Virus record (IMG/VR): IMGVR_UViG_3300010885_010800
Span: 1 to 45,727 of that record
DNA length: 45,727 nt
Direction: 5' to 3' (one strand)
Source: a virus
The position numbers were made by a program, and so were the translations under genes. Shown one piece after another: positions 18,325 through 26,368 of this stretch. Below the pieces are notes generated by a model, which saw nothing but the letters and a program-made list of their open reading frames with translations, did no database searches and was not told the origin of the DNA. Position 1 is the first letter of the stretch; each line of letters opens with the position of its first letter.

Positions 18325-20013
18325 ATGATACCGTTAACCACAAAATTTTATTCAAATGCCGCTATATATGATGCTATAGGAGATATACAAAACTATTATA
18401 TATCAATAATACCAGAAGAGAATTATATCTATTACTTAATGGATACATATGGAACAGTAATTCGATATAATATTATATCAGAAGAATTATTAAAATTGGA
18501 TAAAGTATATACGAAGACATACAATTTCGGTATGCCAAAGATCGATATCAACGGAAAAGTAATAATACCTCCTATTGGTTTCAAAGATTATCTAGTAGAA
18601 TCCTACCAATATGGTAATGATGCTTTAGTCCCCTACGGTTTAGATAATGATGCATTAACTGCTACGGAAATGATAGCAGAAAATTTCTTACCAATAAAAT
18701 CTATAATTATAGCAGAAAAAGAAGAATCTATATATTCCATCATAAAAGATAAAGGAAATATATATGGATTTAATGGATATGATGCTAAAAAATTTATAAA
18801 TAATTCAGTTTTATATATAAAAGATAATTCTGGATTAATACAAGAAACTTTTGATAGAAAAACCAAGGTTATTCATCTTACAAGTTCTACTGAGATCCGA
18901 GACTTTATATTAGATGATGATTTTAATTATTATGTAATACATAATGGTAATAAAATTTCTAAATTTACTAAAGACAGAATACCCTTGTATACTATGGATA
19001 TACATTCTTCTTATAAGAATGTATTTAATATGTTAGGAATACCACCGTATAGTAAAATTGAATTATTAAAGTTAGACATTGTACGAGAATATACTAATAA
19101 GGGATTAAGCTCATATCCTATAATTTTAGGATATTTGGGAGAAATTACAAATACAACACCTACAACACCTACAACACCTACAACACCTACAACACCGTCC
19201 AAGTTGACCGGTACGACATTGTCGGGTAATCAGATGTTTATAGCAAAAATAGACGAAATTAATAAAATTATTTATGATGTTAAATTTTTACCATTAATAG
19301 GGAAATATTATCCGTATGGAAACGAAAATAGACTAAATTATAATCTTACAAATTATAATTATCTTAAAAATAGATATGTAAATAAAAATGAATTAGTGTT
19401 TAAAGTCATGTTACAGAATTCATTGAATACTAAAGATAAAATTAAAATAGAAATACCAATAGATATTAATCTATTTAAATCAGAATATCACCATTTTGCA
19501 TTCAGAATTGATGGTATAGACGGTCTAATATCGGTATTTTGTGATGGTATTGAAATAAAAACTGTGAAATTCAATTCTGGTCAATATGTGTTCCAAGATA
19601 TTATTAGTGATAGTATTAATATAGGAAATACATATTTTTATAATAATCAATCTTTGAATCAATATCTAAAACAACCAAATTATTACTATATAAATAACTG
19701 CGAACTAAAACAATTCAAAATATATAAAAAGGCATTATCTAATACTGAAATAAAATTTCATGTATATAATGGAGTAGAAATGAGAGATTTGGTAGTATCA
19801 TTACCATGCGGTCAAAGAAATGAAATAGATGGAATAGAAAGACAATTTAAACTAGACACGACTGGTAATAAAAGTAACAAGATTAATATTATTATTAAAA
19901 AATCTCAGATAACTAATAATTTATTACAAGATAAAATAAAAGATATAGTAATAGGAAAACTTAATAAAGTTCTTCCTATTACTACCACCATCAACAATAT
20001 AGAATTTAGGTAA
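18325..20013 (+). CDS. Structural protein with propeller-like region, Thr-Pro linker and C-terminal half of LamG-like domain
   Basis: A 562-residue protein. Residues 1-270 resemble propeller blades (NYYISIIPEENYIYYLMDTY, FILDDDFNYYVIHNGNKI). A TPTTPTTPTTPTTPSK linker lies at about 278-293. Residues 385-485 supply strands typical of the second half of a LamG sandwich: YHHFAFRIDGIDGLISVFCD, GIEIKTVKF, and LKQFKIYKKALSNTEIKFH. The C-terminal VVSLPCGQRNEIDGIERQF segment is unassigned. The first half of the sandwich is at the end of the preceding gene, so the two chains may assemble one fold with a propeller inserted between its halves. The linker DNA is also present, identical over 47 bases, in the fibre gene at 23130-26135. 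Confidence 0.55.
   Translation: MIPLTTKFYSNAAIYDAIGDIQNYYISIIPEENYIYYLMDTYGTVIRYNIISEELLKLDKVYTKTYNFGMPKIDINGKVIIPPIGFKDYLVESYQYGNDALVPYGLDNDALTATEMIAENFLPIKSIIIAEKEESIYSIIKDKGNIYGFNGYDAKKFINNSVLYIKDNSGLIQETFDRKTKVIHLTSSTEIRDFILDDDFNYYVIHNGNKISKFTKDRIPLYTMDIHSSYKNVFNMLGIPPYSKIELLKLDIVREYTNKGLSSYPIILGYLGEITNTTPTTPTTPTTPTTPSKLTGTTLSGNQMFIAKIDEINKIIYDVKFLPLIGKYYPYGNENRLNYNLTNYNYLKNRYVNKNELVFKVMLQNSLNTKDKIKIEIPIDINLFKSEYHHFAFRIDGIDGLISVFCDGIEIKTVKFNSGQYVFQDIISDSINIGNTYFYNNQSLNQYLKQPNYYYINNCELKQFKIYKKALSNTEIKFHVYNGVEMRDLVVSLPCGQRNEIDGIERQFKLDTTGNKSNKINIIIKKSQITNNLLQDKIKDIVIGKLNKVLPITTTINNIEFR
19157..19203 (+). repeat. Thr-Pro linker repeat, copy A (9-bp unit, shared with copy B)
   Basis: A tandem 9-base unit (ACAACACCT type) coding Thr-Thr-Pro, ending in CCGTCCAAG. 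The 47 bases here are identical to 23944-23990 in an otherwise unrelated gene. It can serve as a flexible, possibly glycosylated linker in the protein and as homology for recombination in the DNA. Slippage could change unit number. Confidence 0.9.
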
Positions 20014-20014
20014 T

Positions 20015-21931
20015 ATGCAAACAAGATTTAATTTTTCATCCGGAGGGGAATTCGTATATTCTGATTCAACTCCATTTTCTGGTTATTTTAATATCAATGA
20101 TATACACGAATCATATACTGGAAAATATTTCAACGAAGACTCTAAAAAATTAATAAACTTAATTAGTAAATATTCTTCTGATTATTATAGATCCGATTAT
20201 TATAAAGATAGATTTGTGTTTGATTCTTTAGTATTACCATATAATCTTGAAAAGATTTTAATACAACCCAACGAAATTATAAGTTTCAATATTTTAAACA
20301 CGAAAATAAAATATTTACACGAAAATATTTTATATATGTATAGCAAAATGTATATGGGAAGTACCGATGTACCAGTAGATAATGACGTAAATACTTTGTG
20401 TAATCCTATTGCTACGAATCACTTCGAATGGACTACAAGACCGGCAGGGAAAATATTTGGATTCGGACCATTATCAGCAGTGGCGGCATTATCAGCATAT
20501 TCTGCATATGATAATATAAAAAGTTTTGTAGTTTTACCCCTTTCAGATAATGAAATTAGTATATTAGCTATATCAAATACTCATTTAATGGGATTGACTA
20601 GTACGATATCGAATCAAGGAAGATTATCAGGTGCTAAATTTGTTTTATACACGAATGTAATAGACAACTATTCATTAGAAACCTGTAAAAATTTAGAAGA
20701 TTTAACATTCGATGGAGAACATTTATATATTACTGATTCTAAAATAAATGGAGGCGGTCAAGTATTTAAATATAATATAAATACGTTTTTCACTAAAGAT
20801 TTAGTGTTTGAATATAAACGATTTCTAGTAGAAACTATAGGAGGAACAGGAGATAAAAATAGATTTAATAAATTCAATGGATGTAGTGTAATAGGATCCA
20901 ATCAAAAAACAATATGGGTATATGATTCGGGTAATAGTATTATTAAAATTTTTAATAAAAATTTTGTATGGGTTAAAAATATAAAAATACCAGATACACG
21001 AAAATATAAAATATTAAATATTAGAAACAGGAAAATAAACAATCATATGTATGTATTGTATGAAGATAATTATGATACAAATGAAATAAAATACGGATTA
21101 TTCGAATATGATGAAAATTACAATTTATTAAATACTTATATATTCGATGATGTATTATATCAAAATACGGATAAAAGCTTCAAAAGAATAGCATTCTCCG
21201 AGCAAGATTCTAATGTCTTTTATGCTATTACTAATAATACAATATTTAAAAAATTCTTTTCAAGACCAGAAAAAACCTTTGCAATATTTGATCGAAAAAA
21301 ATTCTATCCGGATGATACCTTCCAGTGGTTATTAATTGATGATCTGTGGGAGAATTTATTAGATTATCAAACATGGAATTATGCAGAATTTTTTACAATA
21401 AATCTAACAACTCATGATATTTTCGTAGCAGCTAGTGAAAATAATAAAGACAATTTGTACTTCACGGGAGATACCTATATTTCACATTTAAACGAGAGTA
21501 CAGAATATGATACCGTTTTTCGTCAAAGTAATTTACCATATTATACATATAATCAAATTAAATTCGAGAATATGGAATATAACCAAGCATTAACATTAAA
21601 CAAAGAATTTTTTAAATTATTTCAAAATGTAATACAATTTAAAAATAATATTAAAGGTAAATTTTTTGGTACTTTTAATAATTATGGAGATCTTTTATAT
21701 AAAGACTATACTTATATATCAAATGCCGAAATAAATGATTTAGATATCGAATTAGAATATAATTCATTTGTAAATGATAACGAATTGGTACAGCCTAATG
21801 TAATTAATAGAATTTTTACACAAATATACGATTTGCAAATAAAAATGTTGAAAATAACTAATCCAAGATTGAGAAATGTTAAAACATGGGTTGATTTAAA
21901 AAATGGAAGTAATGCCTATCCAATTCAATAA
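20015..21931 (+). CDS. Baseplate-region structural protein with propeller-like blades
   Basis: A 638-residue protein one base after the previous stop. Residues about 200-400 contain repeated short blades: LEDLTFDGEHLYITDSKI, then TIWVYDSGNSIIKIFNKN, HMYVLYEDNYDTNEIKYGL and NVFYAITNNTIFKKF, which fits an irregular beta-propeller. The C-terminal 200 residues carry TFQWLLIDDLWENLLDYQTW and a helical ending with VINRIFTQIYDLQIKMLKI. It is the last gene before the collar protein, so it occupies the place of T4 gp8-gp11. No direct homology to these is seen. A role at the outer baseplate or fibre socket is an inference from order. Confidence 0.55.
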   Translation: MQTRFNFSSGGEFVYSDSTPFSGYFNINDIHESYTGKYFNEDSKKLINLISKYSSDYYRSDYYKDRFVFDSLVLPYNLEKILIQPNEIISFNILNTKIKYLHENILYMYSKMYMGSTDVPVDNDVNTLCNPIATNHFEWTTRPAGKIFGFGPLSAVAALSAYSAYDNIKSFVVLPLSDNEISILAISNTHLMGLTSTISNQGRLSGAKFVLYTNVIDNYSLETCKNLEDLTFDGEHLYITDSKINGGGQVFKYNINTFFTKDLVFEYKRFLVETIGGTGDKNRFNKFNGCSVIGSNQKTIWVYDSGNSIIKIFNKNFVWVKNIKIPDTRKYKILNIRNRKINNHMYVLYEDNYDTNEIKYGLFEYDENYNLLNTYIFDDVLYQNTDKSFKRIAFSEQDSNVFYAITNNTIFKKFFSRPEKTFAIFDRKKFYPDDTFQWLLIDDLWENLLDYQTWNYAEFFTINLTTHDIFVAASENNKDNLYFTGDTYISHLNESTEYDTVFRQSNLPYYTYNQIKFENMEYNQALTLNKEFFKLFQNVIQFKNNIKGKFFGTFNNYGDLLYKDYTYISNAEINDLDIELEYNSFVNDNELVQPNVINRIFTQIYDLQIKMLKITNPRLRNVKTWVDLKNGSNAYPIQ

Positions 21932-21936
21932 TATGA

Positions 21937-21944
21937 AATAAATA
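21937..21944 (+). promoter_or_regulatory. AATAAATA element before the collar fibre gene
   Basis: AATAAATA differs at one base from the T4 late promoter box TATAAATA and ends five bases before the ATG at 21950. It lies in one of the few gaps in this operon (18 bases). It marks the border between baseplate and fibre genes. Whether it works as a promoter or as an A-rich start-site enhancer is open. Confidence 0.4.
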
Positions 21945-21949
21945 TATTT

Positions 21950-23122
21950 ATGGCCGAAGAAACGACACCAATATTAGCGGGATTTAGGGTTTCCACAACA
22001 TTTAGAGGATTGTTGCATTTTCCGCATAGTATAGACATGGCATTAGTCCAACAATTAGTATTCGACGGGTCAGGTACATCTACATCGTTATCGATAGGTG
22101 GAGCTAATAATGGAGCAACAATAACAGGTATATTAGATGTAACAGATGATACCAATATAAAAGGTAATCTATCAGTATCTAAAAATACCATTATAGATGG
22201 TGATGTTACATTGACAAATGGGGGTTTAATAAATGACGTTAAGGTGTTATCTTCTGGATCTGATGTATCAATACGATCATTGCGCACAGCGGAAGCAGGA
22301 AAACTAAGAATAAGAGATGTCGGATCAAATGATTACGAATTGATATTTGGTAATCCCGATGCTATAACGGTAAAAAATGTTTTTACTATAAAAGTCAATA
22401 GTACTACTTCGAAAAATTTATATATTAAACATAGATATGCAGAAGCAGATTTATTAGCACCATTATGGATAAATTGGACTACTGGAGAAGTTAACATAAG
22501 AAATTTAAGAGTTAGTAAAGTGGTGACAATACCAGATCCGGGAACTGTATATCCGCCCGGAAGAGATCCAGATCCACATAGAAGTGAAATCGCAATCGGA
22601 TCTATTATGATGTTTCCGTCCTTAACTATACCACCCGGATGGTTAGAATGTAATGGTCAAATATTAAATAGAGGTACATATCCCGAATTATGGGATGTCA
22701 TTTCTAATACTTATGGAGCAGGATCAGTTCCTGAAGAGTATAGAGTTCCAGATTTCCGTGGATTATTTGTTAGGGGATTAGATCATAAACGAGACGACGA
22801 AGCTACAAATTTATATCTAATTAATAGACAAGATCCACAGTCGGGACGAATTTTGGGTGCATCTACTCAATCAGATTCGATTAAAACTCACCATCACGGA
22901 ATAAGTAATACAGCATTGAATTCTGATGCCCGATGTAAATATGATGGTGGAGCAGGAGCTGGTGGAGGACCCGGAGGTCCCGTAGTAGTTGCCGTAAAGA
23001 ACAGTGCGACTGATTGTAAACAATTTATATTACAAGATTCCGCAGGATCTAATACTGGTGATACCGGAGATGTCGAAACTCGTCCTAAAAATATTGCTAT
23101 AGTATATTGCATAAAATGGTAA
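21950..23122 (+). CDS. Tail-collar domain fibre protein (gp12-like)
   Basis: A 390-residue short-tail-fibre type protein. Residues 35-170 are beta-rich repeats (GNLSVSKNTIIDGDVTLTNG) typical of fibre shafts. A phage tail-collar domain lies at about 215-275: GSIMMFPSLTIPPGWLECNG, then YPELWDVISNTYG, and VPDFRGLFVRGLD. The C-terminus contains THHHGIS (a His-rich metal-binding motif as in T4 gp12, where histidines hold an ion along the trimer axis), a Gly-rich loop, and the usual ending TRPKNIAIVYCIKW. T4 gp12 uses this region to bind the host surface irreversibly. It is shorter than gp12 (527 residues). The start ATG is behind an AATAAATA element. Confidence 0.88.
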   Translation: MAEETTPILAGFRVSTTFRGLLHFPHSIDMALVQQLVFDGSGTSTSLSIGGANNGATITGILDVTDDTNIKGNLSVSKNTIIDGDVTLTNGGLINDVKVLSSGSDVSIRSLRTAEAGKLRIRDVGSNDYELIFGNPDAITVKNVFTIKVNSTTSKNLYIKHRYAEADLLAPLWINWTTGEVNIRNLRVSKVVTIPDPGTVYPPGRDPDPHRSEIAIGSIMMFPSLTIPPGWLECNGQILNRGTYPELWDVISNTYGAGSVPEEYRVPDFRGLFVRGLDHKRDDEATNLYLINRQDPQSGRILGASTQSDSIKTHHHGISNTALNSDARCKYDGGAGAGGGPGGPVVVAVKNSATDCKQFILQDSAGSNTGDTGDVETRPKNIAIVYCIKW

Positions 23123-23129
23123 TATAAAA

Positions 23130-26100
23130 ATGAAATTTATAAAAAAACATTTACGAAGATTAAAAATTAGGAGGGGAAGTAATGAACAAAGAAAATTAAT
23201 TGTTTTTGAAGAAGGGGAACCCGTATATATAAAAGATAAAAAAAGTGTATTTATAGGAAATAATTATAAGAAAGGTGGGATATTAGTTTCGGTAAAAACC
23301 CACGAAACTTTGGCTATACAGATACCAGAATTAGCAAATACTTTTGATATAGTACATGATAGGGATAATAATGGAGGTTATCTTATAGAAAGTAATAATA
23401 ATTTAAAAGAAATATTCCCTTCGAATGATACTTTAAATAATATAAATAGAAAAATATCATATATAGATCATTTATTAGATAGATTAATAAAAGAATGTTG
23501 TAATCCAGATTTTCCATTAATAACAGATAGCGGAGAAAATATAACAATAGACGGAACCGGTGATTGGATTTCAATACGACCAAGCAAGCCTTGTCCTGTT
23601 GAAATAACAGTTCGACCACCTATACCTCCAACACCATTAATGTGGGATATGTCACCAGCGTTCATTAATACACCGGATACGGATTTTAAAGTTATTATTG
23701 GAGATTGGTTTAGTATAACATTAAGTGCAGTTGGTGCTGGAAATATTACATATCAATATTATAAAGAAACTACACCTAAACAATACGTTCCAGTACCCGG
23801 AGCTACAAATAATGTATTTATAATTCCAACTATAAATGCTACAAATTTAGGTAGATATTTATGTGTAGCGTCCTCAACACTAGTAGATTCTATAACCAGT
23901 CATACTAGAGGATTAGTAACCAATATTGTTACTTCCACTACATCACCTACAACACCTACAACACCTACAACACCTACAACACCGTCCAAGACTTGTTTAA
24001 ACAGTAGTGTATTTAATGTAGTAGATGACGATATTAATTTTAAATATGTTATTAATACCGTAACTTCTCCATGTTTAGAATTGACCAGATGTTCAACTTA
24101 TACATTTAATGTGGATGCTGGTGGTCATCCATTTTGGATTAAAACTGCCGCAGTTAATGGATCCGGATCTACTTATAATAATGGAGTTACCAATAATGGA
24201 GTTGATGGGGTAGGACATATAACATTTAAAGTTCCTTTTGATGCACCAAATACTTTATTCTATGCTTGTGGTAACCATAACGGGATGAATGGTACTATTA
24301 ACATTATAGGAACCGGGACATCATGCTCACCTACACCCCCAGTACCACCTACAACCGCACCTTTAACATGGTTTACTCAACCAGTAGATACCTCATCAGC
24401 ATTAGCAGGGACGGCAACATTTGATGTTAAAGCTGTCGGAGGAACAGGACTTATATCATATCAATGGTATAAATTACAAGGTACACCACCATCTTATACA
24501 AAAATAACAACAAATACAACGGCAGTATTTAAAACCTTAGATATATCGTCCGTGAATAATTCAGATATTACGGATTATAAATGCGTAGCATCAACAACGA
24601 CAGAAACTATTACTAGTAATAGTTCCAAATTAACTTTAACAACAACTGTTACACCACCAACAATTAGTAAGCCACTTCCAGACACAACAGATACCAAAGC
24701 ATTTCCCGGATATACTTTATACACTTCGAAAAAATTCAAAATATATACCTTAATAAAAGACTCCGCATCGTTTCCTTCTGGTGTACTAGATGTTGTTAAA
24801 GATGCAGTAAATAAATGGAGCAGTGTATTAAAAGATACAGCACTTCCAGATATAACTCAATCAACGGAAGTTACAAACTCTACAGGAGCAGAGATTAATC
24901 AATTAAAATTTCCTAATGATGGATATGTATTAGTAGTAGATAATCTAGCTATGAAAGATGCATCTGGAAAGCCTGATATGGGTACGTTAGCATTTGCAGG
25001 ACCAACACAAGTAAGATCTAATATACCTACTAGCAAATATCAACTACTACCACATACAGGTAGATGTATAATTAATTCAAATACTCAAGATTCAGCAAGT
25101 AAAAATATAATAGGAATTGGGGGAAAATCTGCATTATATTCAATAATACTACATGAATTAGGACATGCATTAGGTTTGGGTACTTTATGGTTTTTAAGAA
25201 ACGGTCCCGGCTTTTTAGCTAGAAGTTTTATAGTGGGAGCGGGTGATAATTCCACCAATACACATGGAGTATTAGGAAATATATTTTATACTATAGATAG
25301 AGGTCCATCTAATAATAGGGCTCAAACTGATGTAATAGATCCATCTTCATTGACGGATAGTCTACTATCTTCTAGAGGAGATGCCGCATTTACACATGCG
25401 TGGAATGGATTTTCTATAGTAGGAAATACATCTAAAGCAGTTGAGGCATATAATACAGCATTTGGACTAAGTCTAACCGCAATACCATTAGAAAATGCAA
25501 TGGGTTCTGGATCATATGGAGGACACTGGGCAGAAGGAAGGGAGCCAGATGGATTATTAAATACTTCTACTGGTCCAATTATAGATCCTGCTGGATCAGA
25601 CCAAAGACAATATTACGGTGTAGTATCACCCGGAGCACCAGCATTACAAGACGAATTGATGACTCCTAGAACACCCATATTTACTAGTGAACTGCCGTTA
25701 TCAAAAATTACCATAGGTGCATTAGAAGATTTAGGATGGGATGTGGATTATTCTCAAGCAGATAATTACGAACCATTGGTGCATTCTATAAGATATGCTA
25801 AAAGTGGTAATACTTTTGAGCTTAAGAAAAATAATTTTGGATCTTATTTTCCGTGTCATGATTCCGTAACAAATCCAGCTAGTACAAGTCATTCAGTTAA
25901 ATTACATTTAAGAAGAGGTACTAAATATAAATTTATAAACGAAACCGGAGAAACTTTATCTATACGACAACTAAATGGAACTCCTATTACTGCTGGAGTA
26001 ACAACTAGTACGGTGGGAGGAATAAATTTTCTCGAATATGACGTACCGTTAACATTAACAGTACTTACTATATTAATAGTAAGTACAGCATTTAGCAAAA

Positions 26101-26135
26101 AACCTAACACTGGAGTATTATTTGCAATAGGTTAA
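23130..26135 (+). CDS. Multidomain tail-fibre adhesin: Mtd-like N-terminus, Ig-like, cupredoxin-like, metzincin protease
   Basis: A 1001-residue protein. Residues 1-60 (KIRRGSNEQRKLIVFEEGE, then FIGNNYKKGGILV) match the N-terminal domain of phage tropism determinants, shared with four other proteins here. An Ig-like domain (about 170-265) is followed by a TPT linker (272-287) and a cupredoxin-like domain (288-397: YTFNVDAGGHPFWIK, then ITFKVPF and FYACGNHNGMNGTI). A second Ig-like domain (410-507) has the YQWYK strand. A zinc protease domain spans about 536-887: HELGHALGLG with His675, Glu676 and His679, a likely third ligand His799 in GGHWAE, and Met844 in DELMTP as the Met-turn, then ITIGALEDLGWDVDYS. 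The wide spacing resembles leishmanolysin-type (M8) enzymes. The virion may therefore carry a protease that cuts host surface proteins. The C-terminus is unassigned. Confidence 0.82.
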   Translation: MKFIKKHLRRLKIRRGSNEQRKLIVFEEGEPVYIKDKKSVFIGNNYKKGGILVSVKTHETLAIQIPELANTFDIVHDRDNNGGYLIESNNNLKEIFPSNDTLNNINRKISYIDHLLDRLIKECCNPDFPLITDSGENITIDGTGDWISIRPSKPCPVEITVRPPIPPTPLMWDMSPAFINTPDTDFKVIIGDWFSITLSAVGAGNITYQYYKETTPKQYVPVPGATNNVFIIPTINATNLGRYLCVASSTLVDSITSHTRGLVTNIVTSTTSPTTPTTPTTPTTPSKTCLNSSVFNVVDDDINFKYVINTVTSPCLELTRCSTYTFNVDAGGHPFWIKTAAVNGSGSTYNNGVTNNGVDGVGHITFKVPFDAPNTLFYACGNHNGMNGTINIIGTGTSCSPTPPVPPTTAPLTWFTQPVDTSSALAGTATFDVKAVGGTGLISYQWYKLQGTPPSYTKITTNTTAVFKTLDISSVNNSDITDYKCVASTTTETITSNSSKLTLTTTVTPPTISKPLPDTTDTKAFPGYTLYTSKKFKIYTLIKDSASFPSGVLDVVKDAVNKWSSVLKDTALPDITQSTEVTNSTGAEINQLKFPNDGYVLVVDNLAMKDASGKPDMGTLAFAGPTQVRSNIPTSKYQLLPHTGRCIINSNTQDSASKNIIGIGGKSALYSIILHELGHALGLGTLWFLRNGPGFLARSFIVGAGDNSTNTHGVLGNIFYTIDRGPSNNRAQTDVIDPSSLTDSLLSSRGDAAFTHAWNGFSIVGNTSKAVEAYNTAFGLSLTAIPLENAMGSGSYGGHWAEGREPDGLLNTSTGPIIDPAGSDQRQYYGVVSPGAPALQDELMTPRTPIFTSELPLSKITIGALEDLGWDVDYSQADNYEPLVHSIRYAKSGNTFELKKNNFGSYFPCHDSVTNPASTSHSVKLHLRRGTKYKFINETGETLSIRQLNGTPITAGVTTSTVGGINFLEYDVPLTLTVLTILIVSTAFSKKPNTGVLFAIG
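23944..23990 (+). repeat. Thr-Pro linker repeat, copy B
   Basis: Identical over 47 bases to 19157-19203. It codes the TPTTPTTPTTPTTPSK linker between the first Ig-like domain and the cupredoxin-like domain. The flanking protein domains are unrelated between the two genes, so the repeat sits exactly at a domain border. Confidence 0.9.
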
Positions 26136-26146
26136 TTAAATAAATA
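26132..26146 (+). promoter_or_regulatory. TTAATTAAATAAATA element at fibre-cassette border
   Basis: The 15-base string is exactly repeated at 29836-29850, and a shortened form occurs at 33267 and 36104. It contains AATAAATA (one mismatch to TATAAATA) and ends two bases before the ATG at 26149. It overlaps the stop codon of the protease-fibre gene. The constant position just before starts is more like a translation element than a standard promoter. Confidence 0.45.
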
Positions 26147-26148
26147 TT

Positions 26149-26334
26149 ATGACAAGAGACGAAATAAGACAATTAATACATGATAAAAATAATGGATTAA
26201 TTGAAATGACAGAATCACAAATTCAAGAAGCCTTAAAATATTATACTCAATTAGATATAGACGGTATGGTAAATATTCCATTTGATTATAGTTCATGTTT
26301 TAAGTGTAAATGTGATGAAAAAAGCACATCATAA
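26149..26334 (+). CDS. Small protein with C-terminal Cys cluster
   Basis: A 61-residue protein of unknown function between two fibre genes. Residues 1-35 are helical and charged (TRDEIRQLIHDKN). The C-terminus contains C50-x2-C53-x-C55 in SSCFKCKCDEK, which could hold a metal ion, although three Cys alone are not a standard zinc finger. It is probably real because it fills the gap between genes, has a normal start behind a TTAAATAAATA element, and no competing frame is better. It may be a fibre-assembly helper, but this is a guess from position. Confidence 0.6.
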   Translation: MTRDEIRQLIHDKNNGLIEMTESQIQEALKYYTQLDIDGMVNIPFDYSSCFKCKCDEKSTS

Positions 26335-26355
26335 TTAGATAAAACAAAAATAGTT

Positions 26356-26363
26356 AATAAATA
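26356..26363 (+). promoter_or_regulatory. AATAAATA element before fibre-adaptor gene
   Basis: The core sits within a longer TTAATAAATAAATTT tract and ends five bases before the ATG at 26369. It belongs to the same series as the elements at 21937, 26132, 29836, 33267 and 36104. The 34-base gap that holds it is otherwise featureless. Confidence 0.4.
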
Positions 26364-26368
26364 AATTT

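Noticed and set aside
18300-18330. Frameshift by sequencing error between the two LamG-half genes
   Set aside because: The next gene has a normal TAATTATG junction like others here, and propeller-like sequence lies between the halves, so a single-base error would not restore a continuous domain.
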